This document shows positions 1 to 8,612 of a stretch of DNA of 21,970 nt, in pieces. Under the pieces are notes generated by a model that had not been told where the DNA came from, made no database searches, and worked only from the letters and a program-made list of their open reading frames with translations. This DNA comes from an uncultured Chitinophagaceae bacterium (GTDB taxonomy: Bacteria; Bacteroidota; Bacteroidia; Chitinophagales; Chitinophagaceae): assembly GCA_934502905.1 (NCBI GenBank), contig CAKSVK010000043.1, positions 1 to 21,970 of the forward strand, written 5' to 3'. Each line of letters begins with the position of its first letter. Within the stretch, counting starts at the first letter, position 1. The translations under genes were made by a program, and so were the position numbers.

Positions 1-19
1 GACATCGAAACAGTTCCTG

Positions 20-658
20 ATGAGAAATCTGCTGCTCGTTTTATTAGTACCTGTTATAGTATTAGCCTCCTGCAACAGCAATTATACGCCAAGGCCAAAG
101 GGATACTTCGCTATCAACTTCCCGGAGCATGCTTATCAATCTTTTCAACAAGCGGGTTTTCCCTATAGCTTTGAATACCCCGTATACGGTGAAATAACCA
201 GGGACAGTTCTTTTTTTGATGACAACCCGGACAACCCTTACTGGGTGAATATTGACTTTCCTGTATTTAATGCCAAAATATACCTGAGCTATAAAACAGT
301 AGGCGGCAGGTCAGGGTATAAAGTAAAAACAGAAACAGGTTACAGGGATTCCTTTGCTGTTAATACGTTTGAGAACCTTCGTGAAGAAGCATATAAAATA
401 ACCTATAAGCATACGGCAAGAGCTTCATCTATTGAAGACTCTACCTTTAAAACAAAGTCCGGCATTGAAGGCGTTTTTTTTAATGTGGGAGGGAATGCAG
501 CCACCGGTAAGCAGTTTTATGTAACAGATTCCGTAAAACATTTTTTGCGCGGCGCCCTTTATTTCAACGAAACGCCCAATGAAGATTCTCTTGGTATTGT
601 TTACCGCTTCCTGGAAAAGGATATGCAGCACCTGATCAATACATTGGAATGGAAGTAG
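20..658 (+). CDS. gldD: Gliding motility lipoprotein GldD
   Basis: GldD is an envelope lipoprotein needed for Bacteroidota gliding and linked to the type IX secretion machinery. The 212-residue product begins with a lipoprotein signal (hydrophobic stretch at 4-16, lipobox L-A-S-C with the lipid cysteine at 18). The family signature follows directly: a Y-T-P-x-P-K-G-Y-F segment and then an N-F-P-E segment, and the length is normal for the family. The reading frame stays open to the window edge, but the signal peptide fixes the start at 20. A stop codon in another frame (18-20) overlaps this ATG as TGATG, so an upstream gene probably ends here; gldE is the usual neighbour, but too little is visible to say. 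It converges on the SusD gene, with a shared terminator between them. Family assignment is from recognised sequence, not a search. Confidence 0.88.
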   Translation: MRNLLLVLLVPVIVLASCNSNYTPRPKGYFAINFPEHAYQSFQQAGFPYSFEYPVYGEITRDSSFFDDNPDNPYWVNIDFPVFNAKIYLSYKTVGGRSGYKVKTETGYRDSFAVNTFENLREEAYKITYKHTARASSIEDSTFKTKSGIEGVFFNVGGNAATGKQFYVTDSVKHFLRGALYFNETPNEDSLGIVYRFLEKDMQHLINTLEWK

Positions 659-813
659 AATCCGGTCGCAATCCCCTGCATTAAGCGACACTCATCATAT
701 TTCCCGAGATTGCCCTCTATTGCTGAATGCTTCAGTTTTTATAATTCATTTTTAACCTCCTTGTCTATAACGATAACTAGCCTCTTTCTACAATTCAATC
801 AGTGCATATAAAC

Positions 814-844
814 AAAAAGAGGCTGCATATAGCAACCTCTTTTT
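814..844. terminator. Bidirectional terminator between gldD and susD-like gene
   Basis: A nine-base arm AAAAAGAGG (814-822) pairs with CCTCTTTTT (836-844). Inside it are one C/A mismatch and a further TGC/GCA pairing around an ATATA loop. The A-run on one side and T-run on the other make it usable in both directions, which fits the convergent genes that end at 658 and 863. Confidence 0.85.
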
Positions 845-862
845 CATCTATAATTCAGTGAA

Positions 863-2485
863 TTAAAAACCCTTATCCTCTACATCCCACCATAAACGGG
901 TAGCACCTGTGTCAGGTCCTCCCAGCGTTCCTACCGCAGCTTCTACTGCCTTAGAGTTAGTATTATACTCTACCAAAGGAATTGGGATTCTTCTTACACC
1001 CGGGATGGTTGGGATCAACCCACCACTAAAATTGACAATGTTGGGATACAAGATCGGGTATCCGGATCTTCTGTATTCGGCCCAGGCTTCTTCTCCGTCG
1101 GGGAATAAAGCAATCCATTTCTGGGTCACGATCCTCTCCAGCTTACGGTCATTGGTATCGCCATCTTCCCATCTGATGGTAATAGTGCTCAGATAAGGGG
1201 AGCCTTCCAGTATATTATTTTCGCCTGCTACCACAGATTTTGGATCAATATACGGTTTGGGTTTTGCCGTACTATTGCCGATATAGCTGGTGATAGTAGA
1301 GGAAGGAATGGCATACATATCCATTGAAGTGGTGATCCCGGTCTCATAGTTTGTCTTTGCATCTCCTGCATTGGCCCAGCCACGCAATGCGGCCTCTGCT
1401 TTCAGGAACCAGGCTTCCGCAGCTACCATTATCTGCATCTTGTTCTCATCTATCCGTTTTACTTCTGAATATCCGTCGTATCTTGATTTTTCATCTATTT
1501 TAATCCCAGAACGGATACCTTTATACTGACCCGCTACTACAGGGTCTTTGGCAGTGTTGAAGTAATGACTGATGCGGGGGTCATTGTATCCACCCATAAT
1601 GGATTCCATGGGTGCACCCATGCGGGTATCGCTCCACTCGTAACCAATGATGTTCAGCGGATGGTTTACGCTCAGTTTTACAAAGCAGTTCTGTGCATTT
1701 GTTTCCAGCAGACCTCCATTGGCCGGATCCAGCGCCGCCTCTCCCTGTGTCTTAGCCAGTGCCGGATCTTTATACACGATCCTCAACGCCAGTCTAAGCC
1801 GCAATGTATTAGCAAAACGCAGCCAGTTATCGTTGTTATTTTCAGAATAGGCCAGGTCAGCTACTTTTAATTGTGGAGAAGTTGGATCATTCTTGATTGC
1901 TTTCAAAGTATTGATAGCAACTTCCAGATCGGCAAAATACTGAGGATACAGATCTTCCTGCTTGTCATATGCAACATTTGCATTATCGTCAGGCTGATTA
2001 TACTGGCTGTAAATAATGGGACCTATTTTCTCGCTCACCCTGGACATGGCAGATACCCTCACAATCCTGGCAAATGCATCCAGGTCTTTAAAATTAGGAT
2101 TCTCTGCAGCCAGCGCTATTACCTTATAGGTAGGATTCATTACATTAACATATCGGTACCTGAAGATGGACACATTCCAGCCATCCACCAATTCATAAGT
2201 CAGGTTGTTGGAGTTGGAACGAAATGGTGCCTCTGCTGCCATAAATCCGCTGTAGGAATCGCTGGACAGGTTCTCAGCCAATTGATACGTTCCTACATCC
2301 TCGGGTATAATAGCACGTTGAGCCTGCTGCATGAACGCAGAAATCAGTGTGAAGTCAGCATTGATCTGCTCGTCTGTCAACCCGATCGGGTTGGTATTAT
2401 AATCTTCAAAGTTTTTTGTACACCCTGTCAATAAAAGTAGCGCTATCGACAGGTTCCCTATTATCTTAAATGAATTCTTTATCAT
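863..2485 (-). CDS. SusD/RagB-like nutrient-binding outer-membrane lipoprotein
   Basis: This is the surface lipoprotein partner of a SusC-type TonB-dependent channel; it captures ligand and acts as the lid of the complex. The 540-residue protein has a lipoprotein signal (hydrophobic 8-20, lipobox L-T-G-C with cysteine 22). Helix-rich segments typical of the family include a late A-E-A-W-F-L-K-A-E-A-A motif and, near the C-terminus, K-W-I-A-L-F-P-D-G-E-E-A-W-x-E-Y-R-R. These point to the SusD_2-type subfamily (an inference from memory). It starts 22 nt after the SusC stop, so the two are surely cotranscribed. No glycoside hydrolase, sulfatase, peptidase or sigma/anti-sigma gene sits next to the pair in this window, so the ligand cannot be guessed. 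Confidence 0.93.
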   Translation of the reverse strand: MIKNSFKIIGNLSIALLLLTGCTKNFEDYNTNPIGLTDEQINADFTLISAFMQQAQRAIIPEDVGTYQLAENLSSDSYSGFMAAEAPFRSNSNNLTYELVDGWNVSIFRYRYVNVMNPTYKVIALAAENPNFKDLDAFARIVRVSAMSRVSEKIGPIIYSQYNQPDDNANVAYDKQEDLYPQYFADLEVAINTLKAIKNDPTSPQLKVADLAYSENNNDNWLRFANTLRLRLALRIVYKDPALAKTQGEAALDPANGGLLETNAQNCFVKLSVNHPLNIIGYEWSDTRMGAPMESIMGGYNDPRISHYFNTAKDPVVAGQYKGIRSGIKIDEKSRYDGYSEVKRIDENKMQIMVAAEAWFLKAEAALRGWANAGDAKTNYETGITTSMDMYAIPSSTITSYIGNSTAKPKPYIDPKSVVAGENNILEGSPYLSTITIRWEDGDTNDRKLERIVTQKWIALFPDGEEAWAEYRRSGYPILYPNIVNFSGGLIPTIPGVRRIPIPLVEYNTNSKAVEAAVGTLGGPDTGATRLWWDVEDKGF

Positions 2486-2507
2486 AATTTCTTTTTTTTC
2501 TGTTCAA

Positions 2508-5500
2508 TTAAAAGCCGATTTTGAGGTTCAGACCCATGCTCCTGGTTGTAGGAAGACCGAATGCGTCTAACCCCTGCCCCCTGGCACCATTGGTAGTGTT
2601 GCTAAGCTCAGGGTCGAATGGAGCATCATTTTTAAAGAAGAACAGGTTTCTTCCTACCAGGCTCAGGTTTACACTCCTGATTATTTTGGATGTAACCGGA
2701 ATACCGTATGCAAGAGATAATTCTCTCAACCTGATATTGGTAGCGCTGTACAATTGTCCTTCTATAATACCGTCACGGTTGCCGATACCCTGATACCATT
2801 CTTTGGGATCTGCCTGAGTAACTGCATTGCCGTCAATATCCACCGCATTGATAGATATAGACCCACGATCCCTTGCCTCGGCACTTTCTTCACTATACCC
2901 AAAAGAGTTCAGGTAACCTTGTGTTATGCTCACAACCTTACCGCCAAACCTTCCGTCAATTGTAAGGCTTACATTCACTTTGCCAATTGTCACTGAGTTG
3001 TTCCAACCTACTATAGCAGAAGGAATAGTGGTACCCAGGTAACCATCAGGACCTGCCATAGGACGACCATTTGTTCCTACAACCATTGTACCTTTATCAT
3101 CTCTCATGAATGTACGCGCCCATATGTCACCGAAAGTTCCGCCTACTCTCAACACGTTAAAATTACCGATGTCGTATCTTTCTCCCAGGTTAGGATGCAA
3201 TTTGAGTATTTTATTTCTGTTGGCGGTATAGTTTATGCCGGTATTCCATTTAAACCTGTCTCCCTTAAGCACATCGTAACCCACAGCTACTTCTATACCT
3301 TTGTTCTCTACATTACCAGCATTCAGGTATAACGTGGTATTAAGCATCCCCAGCGGACCTGCAAACGAGAAGTACTGGTTGATCGTATTCGTTTTGTACA
3401 ATGCCACATCAATGTTCAACCGGCTGTTGATAAAGCGTCCTTCATAACCCACTTCCCAGCTGTTGCTTATTTCCGGCTTCAGCTCGGCATCCTGGAATAC
3501 GCCGGAATTATTAGGTACTACCAGACCACTATTCATGGTTGCCTGTGGTATCATGGTTGCATACACCGGCACATCATTACCCACCTGGGCATAACTTAAA
3601 CGGACCTTACTATAGTTATTCCAGCTTGGCATCCTTATAAAGTCAGATAATATACCGGTAAGCCCCGCCGAATAATAAAAATACCCTTGCTTTAAGGAAG
3701 AGGTATTCGCCAGCGTGGACGACCAGTCGTTTCTGGCTGTCAAATCCAGGAACAGGTAACTTTTGTATCCAAGGTTGGTAGAAGCAAACAGTGATTGTAT
3801 CTGCCTTCTTCCAAATGACTCGTTAAGGGCATTGATGGGGTCGTCCCTGAAAATATTACTCAAATGAAAGCCATTGGCTACGCGAAGCTTTCTGGCATCA
3901 AGGCTCCAGCCGGAGCTTTCTTCATCTGTAATAGCAGTACCAACGGTAAAGTTCAACTGAAAATTATCAGACAGGTCCTTATTACCCGTCAACAGCAGGT
4001 CGCCATATTTCGTTATAGCGCCGCCTTCTTCTCTCTGGTAGCGACCATTATCCGCCGGGATATTGGCAGAAGTTTGCCCGTTCAGCACCCCCTGCGTACC
4101 GGCATATACATGCCTTTCAAATTTATCCCATCTTCTGTTAAGTGTTCCTCTCGCACTCAGGTTCAGCCATTCGTTTAATGCATAACGAACATTTACTGCT
4201 CCGATCACGTTATGACGACTCTGGAAGGTGGGCGTTTTATTAAGCACCCAGAAAGGATTCTGTGAGTGGTGTGTCCCGGTAAGCCCTTTGTCCAGATTAA
4301 TGTTGAACCAGTTTTGCAGCAACAGGTTTCTGCCGGGAGATAAGTATTGATAGTTTTCTTTGAAGTCTTCAAAGTCCAGCCCCCGTGGGAACATATATAA
4401 ACCGGCAATCGGGCTGAAATACAGTCCGGAACTAGGCCTGTTTTTTATATCCTGATTGGAGTACATAATATTTGCATCCAGGGTCAGTTTATCATTCAGG
4501 AATTTGGAATTGGTCCTGAAAGTAATCGTGTGCTGGTTAAACGTGTTGGTAGGCAAAACACCTTTGTTTGCGGTATTGGAATAAGAGAAATAGTTCTGAA
4601 CCTTTTCGTTACCACCGCTCAATGCAATGCTGTTAATCAGTGTGTGCCCCGTCTGATAAAAATCCTTCACATGATCTTTATAATTACCTTTTTCTCCCCA
4701 GCTATCTTCAGCATCCCCTTTAGAGGAAGGCGTCTGGGCATATCTGTACTGCATTTTGGGTACATAAAACGCCTGATCAAAGGTTGCATTGCTGGAGAAA
4801 TCTATCCTGGTGGCACCAGCCGCTCCTTTTTTGGTGGTGATCATGATGGCCCCGTTCTGCCCAACGCTACCATATAATGCAGACGCTGAAGCGCCCTTCA
4901 ATACGTTGATGCTGGCAATATCATCCGGGTTTAAGGTACTTAAGATATCACCTCTGTCTGTGCTTCCACCAAAAGGACCTTCTGAGCCGGATCCGCCGGT
5001 GTTGGTGATGGGCAATCCATCCACCACATACAGGGGCTGATTATTTCTGTTTGATTTCAATCCACGTAATGTAATATTTACAGAACCACCAATACCAGAA
5101 GAGCTCCTGTTGATCTGCATACCGGATACTTTCCCGATAAGGTTATTCATGGGGTTTGCATCTTTTGCCTTGGTGAGATCTTCGCCTTTTACTGTTTGGG
5201 TCGAATACGTCAGGCTTTTTGCCTTACGCTCAATCCCGAGAGCGGTCACTACCACTTCTTCCAGTTCATCAGCAGATTGCGATAATACAACTGAAACGGA
5301 AGTCTGGTTATTTACCGGCACTTCAGAATTGGCATATCCTACGGAACTGAATACCAGTACGGCGCTTCCCGATCTTACGGAAATTCTGAAACTACCGTTC
5401 TCATCTGTAACCGTCACATTCGAAGTTCCTTTTTCAGCGACAGTTACACCCGGAATTACCGAACCCGTGTTATCCATTACCGTGCCGGTAACATTTACAC

Positions 5501-5627
5501 TTTGGGCAAATGCCTGTGAAACACTAAACAAAGCAAATAGCAAGAAAAAAATGCACCTGCGGATGCATAACAATAACTCCCTCGGGGAGGATTGAGGCGA
5601 AAACAATTGCACTCTCATAAATACCAT
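2508..5627 (-). CDS. SusC/RagA-family TonB-linked outer-membrane channel
   Basis: This is an outer-membrane TonB-dependent transporter that imports the ligand bound by the downstream SusD-like lipoprotein. The 1039 residues read in order: an N-terminal signal (hydrophobic stretch then A-F-A-Q, cut near residue 41), a carboxypeptidase-D-regulatory-like beta domain (about 45-125, with G-T-V-x-D and a V-F-S-S-V-G-Y strand), a TonB-box-like E-E-V-V-V-T-A-L-G segment, a plug domain (P-L-Y-V-V-D-G-L-P-I and L-K-G-A-S-A-S-A-L-Y-G motifs), then a long beta-barrel ending with a terminal aromatic (K-I-G-F). There is no STN domain, so FecR/ECF signalling through this receptor is unlikely. A second in-frame ATG lies three codons in and could equally be the start. 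The upstream region is very AT-rich, but no clean TTG/TAnnTTTG pair stood out. Confidence 0.95.
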   Translation of the reverse strand: MVFMRVQLFSPQSSPRELLLCIRRCIFFLLFALFSVSQAFAQSVNVTGTVMDNTGSVIPGVTVAEKGTSNVTVTDENGSFRISVRSGSAVLVFSSVGYANSEVPVNNQTSVSVVLSQSADELEEVVVTALGIERKAKSLTYSTQTVKGEDLTKAKDANPMNNLIGKVSGMQINRSSSGIGGSVNITLRGLKSNRNNQPLYVVDGLPITNTGGSGSEGPFGGSTDRGDILSTLNPDDIASINVLKGASASALYGSVGQNGAIMITTKKGAAGATRIDFSSNATFDQAFYVPKMQYRYAQTPSSKGDAEDSWGEKGNYKDHVKDFYQTGHTLINSIALSGGNEKVQNYFSYSNTANKGVLPTNTFNQHTITFRTNSKFLNDKLTLDANIMYSNQDIKNRPSSGLYFSPIAGLYMFPRGLDFEDFKENYQYLSPGRNLLLQNWFNINLDKGLTGTHHSQNPFWVLNKTPTFQSRHNVIGAVNVRYALNEWLNLSARGTLNRRWDKFERHVYAGTQGVLNGQTSANIPADNGRYQREEGGAITKYGDLLLTGNKDLSDNFQLNFTVGTAITDEESSGWSLDARKLRVANGFHLSNIFRDDPINALNESFGRRQIQSLFASTNLGYKSYLFLDLTARNDWSSTLANTSSLKQGYFYYSAGLTGILSDFIRMPSWNNYSKVRLSYAQVGNDVPVYATMIPQATMNSGLVVPNNSGVFQDAELKPEISNSWEVGYEGRFINSRLNIDVALYKTNTINQYFSFAGPLGMLNTTLYLNAGNVENKGIEVAVGYDVLKGDRFKWNTGINYTANRNKILKLHPNLGERYDIGNFNVLRVGGTFGDIWARTFMRDDKGTMVVGTNGRPMAGPDGYLGTTIPSAIVGWNNSVTIGKVNVSLTIDGRFGGKVVSITQGYLNSFGYSEESAEARDRGSISINAVDIDGNAVTQADPKEWYQGIGNRDGIIEGQLYSATNIRLRELSLAYGIPVTSKIIRSVNLSLVGRNLFFFKNDAPFDPELSNTTNGARGQGLDAFGLPTTRSMGLNLKIGF

Positions 5628-5855
5628 TATATAGTTTTGATAAAAAAAGCGTAGAAGTACAACAGGGTACTTTACGGAATTGTTGACATAAATGTAACAA
5701 AAAATAATACCAGATTTAACAAAAAAATAAAAAATTGTTTAGCTTCTTGTAATAAAATGAAAAGGTCGTTTACTAAAACCTTAGACGAAGAAAGCATTCC
5801 ATATAATCTTTTAATCTAATACAAAATTTCAATCCGTCAGACCTGTATTATTTAG

Positions 5856-5886
5856 TTGGAAAACTGGCAGAGGAACAGGATATTTG
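5856..5886 (+). promoter_or_regulatory. Bacteroidota-type promoter for tRNA-Arg
   Basis: TTG at 5856-5858 (-33 element) is followed after 20 nt by GATATTTG at 5879-5886, one mismatch from the TAnnTTTG -7 consensus. The predicted transcript would start a few bases before the mature tRNA at 5899. Confidence 0.5.
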
Positions 5887-5898
5887 CAAAAATTTTTC

Positions 5899-5970
5899 GG
5901 TCCCGTAGTTCAATGGATAGAATAGGAGTTTCCTAAACTCTAGATACAAGTTCGATTCTTGTCGGGACTA
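5899..5970 (+). tRNA. tRNA-Arg (anticodon CCT, reads AGG)
   Basis: A full cloverleaf can be folded by hand. The acceptor stem is GGTCCCG/CGGGACT (first pair G-U). The D stem is GTTC/GAAT. The anticodon stem GGAGT/ACTCT encloses the loop TTCCTAA, with anticodon CCT at 5932-5934. The variable loop is AGAT. The T stem ACAAG/CTTGT holds the loop TTCGATT. The discriminator is A at 5970 and CCA is not encoded. The gene stands alone between the SusC promoter region and a DUF72 gene, with its own promoter and terminator. tRNA genes often serve as integration sites, but no integrase or repeated tRNA 3' end is visible nearby. Confidence 0.95.
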
Positions 5971-5975
5971 CCCGG

Positions 5976-6006
5976 GGAGGCAGCATACGGGTTGTCTCCT
6001 TTTTTT
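5976..6006 (+). terminator. Rho-independent terminator of tRNA-Arg
   Basis: GGAGGCA (5976-5982) pairs with TGTCTCC (5993-5999; one G-U) around a 10-nt loop, followed at once by a run of seven T. Confidence 0.85.
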
Positions 6007-6130
6007 ATACCCCCAAAACTGTGCATCCGCCCTTGCTATCAGCCATTTACGGATCTTTTTCAGGTTTTGCTGCAATTTTTGCTATACGATACATCATAGC
6101 TTCTATAATATTAATTGATAAAAATTATAT

Positions 6131-6862
6131 ATGGGAAGAGATGACTTATATATCGGGTGTTCAAGTTATGCCACGCCATCCTGGAAAACATTGTTTTACC
6201 CAAATGACTTACCCAAAAAAGAATGGTTTGGTTACTATTCCAAACACTTTAATACTTACGAGTTCAATGGAACATTTTACAGGTTTCCGACAGTACAGAA
6301 CCTGTTGTCGTGGCATGACAAAGTTCCTGACGATTTTAAATTCAGCATTAAAGTCCCCAAAACGATCACACATATTAAAAGATTGGAGCAGTGTGAAAAA
6401 GAAATAGAGGAATTTTATTTGATAAGTAATGAAGGATTTAAAGATAAATTAGCCTGTATCCTTTGGCAGCTGCCGCCGGGCTTCAGCTTTAGTGAGGATC
6501 GATTAATATCTGTTGTACGCGCAATGAACCCCAACTTTAAGAATGTTGTTGAGTTCAGGCATGAAAGCTGGTGGCGGAAAGACGTTATAACGAAGCTGAA
6601 AGAAAATGATATCACTTTTTGCAATGTGAATTACCCCCAACTACCTGCTGCACTCCAACAGACAACTTCGACAGGTTATATACGCATGCATGGCAACCCT
6701 AAATTATTTTATTCAGAATATACCAAAGATGAGGTAGAAGCCCTTTATCATGAAGTAAACAACGCAGGGTTCAGGGAGGTGTATATCTATTTTAATAATA
6801 CAGCATCAACCGCTGCTATCATAAATGCACAACAACTAAAAACAATTGCCGGGCTGTTTTAA
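6131..6862 (+). CDS. DUF72 (YecE-like) family protein
   Basis: This is a 243-residue soluble protein of the DUF72/YecE family, a TIM-barrel fold whose biochemical activity is not established. Hallmarks are the N-terminal Y-I-G-C-S-S-Y strand, W-K-x-x-F-Y-P, an E-F-N-G-T-F-Y-R-F-P motif (about 44-53), F-K-F-S-I-K-V-P-K (about 69-77), L-W-Q-L-P-P-G-F, V-E-F-R-H-E-S-W, and the late Y-I-R-M-H-G and V-Y-I-Y-F-N-N strands. No signal peptide or membrane segment is seen. Length is normal for the family. It is a single gene between the tRNA terminator and the ABC importer; the start at 6131 directly precedes the conserved first strand. A CCGGCTA/TAGCCGG hairpin lies just after its stop. Confidence 0.9.
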   Translation: MGRDDLYIGCSSYATPSWKTLFYPNDLPKKEWFGYYSKHFNTYEFNGTFYRFPTVQNLLSWHDKVPDDFKFSIKVPKTITHIKRLEQCEKEIEEFYLISNEGFKDKLACILWQLPPGFSFSEDRLISVVRAMNPNFKNVVEFRHESWWRKDVITKLKENDITFCNVNYPQLPAALQQTTSTGYIRMHGNPKLFYSEYTKDEVEALYHEVNNAGFREVYIYFNNTASTAAIINAQQLKTIAGLF

Positions 6863-6874
6863 AAAGGATGATCG

Positions 6875-6892
6875 CCGGCTATCATTAGCCGG
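6875..6892 (+). terminator. Hairpin after the DUF72 gene, no T-run
   Basis: CCGGCTA (6875-6881) and TAGCCGG (6886-6892) form a perfect 7-bp stem with a TCAT loop, 12 nt after the stop codon. The lack of a following T-run makes it a weak intrinsic terminator; it may instead be a 3'-end stabilising hairpin. Confidence 0.4.
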
Positions 6893-7027
6893 ACCAATAC
6901 TTACCTGTGCCTGCTGGTTCGACGTTTCAGGTTATTCATCTCCGGCAATGGCTTGTGCAGAGAAATACCCGTTTTCACAATCTCATCATTTCTGCTTATT
7001 TTTCGTGTCTTCAAAACTGATTGATGT

Positions 7028-7816
7028 ATGAATAACCCGGAGAGCGTAATCCGAAAAAGAAAACTGGGCAGCATAGTATTGCCTGTTACCGTGCTCATTG
7101 GCTTTATCCTGTTCTGGAGCATCATTTCTTATACCAATCTTTTTCCGGCATATGCTTTACCTTCTCCGATGTCCGTCCTTAAAAGCTTCCGGGAGGAGTT
7201 TATGGCGGGACGGCTGCTAAACGACATCGTAGCTTCGCTATGGAGGGTGGCAGTCGGTTTTGTATTGTCTGCGGCATTAGGTATTCCGCTGGGGCTGTGG
7301 CTGGGACAGCATGCATATGCCCGCCAGGCATTTGTGCCCATGCTGAATTTTTTCCGGTTCCTGTCGCCGCTGGCGTGGATCCCCTTTGCCATACTATGGT
7401 TCCATATCGGGGACAAGCCCGCGATCTTCCTGATATTCATGGCTACCTTTTTTCCGCTGGTGCTGGCTACCATGTCGGCAGTAGCTACTATCCCGAGCAT
7501 CTATTTCAGAGTGGCAAAAGACTATAATTACAGCGGATGGGATTTACTGACAAAGGTCACCTTCCCTTCTGTTCTGCCACAGATCATCACCGCCCTACGG
7601 GTAAGTTACGGCATTTCCTGGGTAGTGATCGTGGCAGCAGAAATGGTAGGTTGCCAGGACGGATTGGGTTATGGTATCTGGGAGGCGAGGAACGGATTAC
7701 GACTGGACTCAGCGGTCTGTTATATGATCGTAATTGGTGTGTTGGGAATGGGTATAGACAGGATGCTGGCGCAATTAACAAAACTACCAAACGTAAGATG
7801 GGGATATGAACGATAA
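7028..7816 (+). CDS. ABC importer permease, nitrate/sulfonate/taurine type (SsuC/TauC/NrtB-like)
   Basis: This is the inner-membrane channel subunit of a small-solute ABC importer. The 262 residues carry about six hydrophobic segments: near 16-37 (V-L-P-V-T-V-L-I-G-F), 68-92, 100-122, 130-150, 190-210 and 228-245. The cytoplasmic EAA-like loop that docks on the ATPase is present: Y-N-Y-S-G-W-D-L-L-T-K-V-x-F-P-S-V-L-P-Q-I-I-T-A-L-R. The segment S-W-x-V-I-V-A-A-E-M that follows is typical of the SsuC/TauC/NrtB branch. The stop overlaps the ATPase start by 11 nt, so the two are coupled. The transported solute cannot be told from the sequence. I found no convincing promoter in the 165 nt upstream. 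Confidence 0.92.
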   Translation: MNNPESVIRKRKLGSIVLPVTVLIGFILFWSIISYTNLFPAYALPSPMSVLKSFREEFMAGRLLNDIVASLWRVAVGFVLSAALGIPLGLWLGQHAYARQAFVPMLNFFRFLSPLAWIPFAILWFHIGDKPAIFLIFMATFFPLVLATMSAVATIPSIYFRVAKDYNYSGWDLLTKVTFPSVLPQIITALRVSYGISWVVIVAAEMVGCQDGLGYGIWEARNGLRLDSAVCYMIVIGVLGMGIDRMLAQLTKLPNVRWGYER

Positions 7817-8525
7817 AAAAGACCTGAGCCTGAGATTGCAAAATGTATCGCACAGCTATGGCGCAACAGCCGTACTAAGGGAGATCACCCTTCAGGTAAA
7901 TCCCGGGGAAGTTGCTGTGCTGGTCGGACCTTCCGGCTGCGGTAAAACAACGATATTGAACCTGTTATCCGGGCATATACAACCCACCGCAGGTACAGTT
8001 CAAAGAACAGGGAATATACGGACTGTATACCAGCAGGACGGATTGTTCCCCTGGCTTACCGTTGCGGAAAATATCGACATGGGCCTGCAATTCATTAACG
8101 ATGTTTCGCAGCGCGAAAAGGAAAGGCGTGAACTGGTTGAGCTGATCCACCTGGAAGGATTTGAAGATCATTATCCGCATGAGCTGTCAGGCGGGATGAA
8201 ACAACGCGTGGAGCTGGCGAGGGCACTGGCAGGGCGATCGGATATACTGTTGATGGACGAGCCTTTTTCGGCGCTGGATTACCAGACAAGGCTGCGAATG
8301 CGCCAGGAACTGGTGAGGATACTGGCGCAACGCCCGCGGACCGTATTATTTGTCACCCACGATATTGAAGAGGCTGCACAGTTGGCCGACAGGGTGTGGG
8401 TGCTATCCCAACGCCCGGCCACCGTATGCCGGGAGCTGGTGATTGATACAGCACGCCCGCGGGATGTAACCGGGAGTTCGGTTGTTGACACGATGAAAGA
8501 AATATTACAGACTTTGGGACTGTAG
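7806..8525 (+). CDS. ABC importer ATP-binding protein (SsuB/TauB/NrtD-like)
   Basis: This is the cytoplasmic ATPase that powers the importer. The 239 residues show a complete nucleotide-binding domain: Walker A G-P-S-G-C-G-K-T-T (about 39-47), a Q-loop around Y-Q-Q-D-G-L-F-P-W-L, the signature L-S-G-G-M-K-Q-R (about 125-132), Walker B I-L-L-M-D-E-P, the D-loop S-A-L-D, and the switch histidine in V-T-H-D-I-E-E-A. The F-P-W-L-T-V-x-E-N-I segment is typical of the nitrate/sulfonate/taurine branch. No residue needed for catalysis is missing. It overlaps the permease gene by 11 nt and is followed after 87 nt by the binding-protein gene. Confidence 0.95.
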   Translation: MNDKKDLSLRLQNVSHSYGATAVLREITLQVNPGEVAVLVGPSGCGKTTILNLLSGHIQPTAGTVQRTGNIRTVYQQDGLFPWLTVAENIDMGLQFINDVSQREKERRELVELIHLEGFEDHYPHELSGGMKQRVELARALAGRSDILLMDEPFSALDYQTRLRMRQELVRILAQRPRTVLFVTHDIEEAAQLADRVWVLSQRPATVCRELVIDTARPRDVTGSSVVDTMKEILQTLGL

Positions 8526-8598
8526 TAATAGCAGGAATATGCTGACAATACAAATAACCCCTGTGCAAAAAACAAATAATTCATCTAATTTCGAATAT

Positions 8599-8604
8599 AA
8601 GGAG
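8599..8604 (+). promoter_or_regulatory. Strong Shine-Dalgarno site that sets a GTG start
   Basis: AAGGAG lies eight bases before a GTG codon at 8613. This is an unusually good site for Bacteroidota, where such sites are rare, and it supports GTG as the start of the binding protein. Confidence 0.65.
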
Positions 8605-8612
8605 ATCAAACA

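Noticed and set aside
425..691. 88-codon minus-strand ORF across the end of gldD
   Set aside because: It is antisense to a well-supported gene with lipobox and family motifs; a shadow frame.
1871..2434. 187-codon plus-strand ORF inside the SusD-like gene
   Set aside because: Long, but fully antisense to a strongly supported lipoprotein gene; no signal or domain in its own product.
5670..5760. Promoter for the SusC gene
   Set aside because: Several TTTG-like boxes exist in the AT-rich tract, but none has both the consensus -7 form and the right spacing to a -33 TTG.
5899..5970. tRNA-Arg as an attachment site of an integrated element
   Set aside because: No integrase, no repeated tRNA 3' end and no change in gene type on either side; only ordinary genes flank it.
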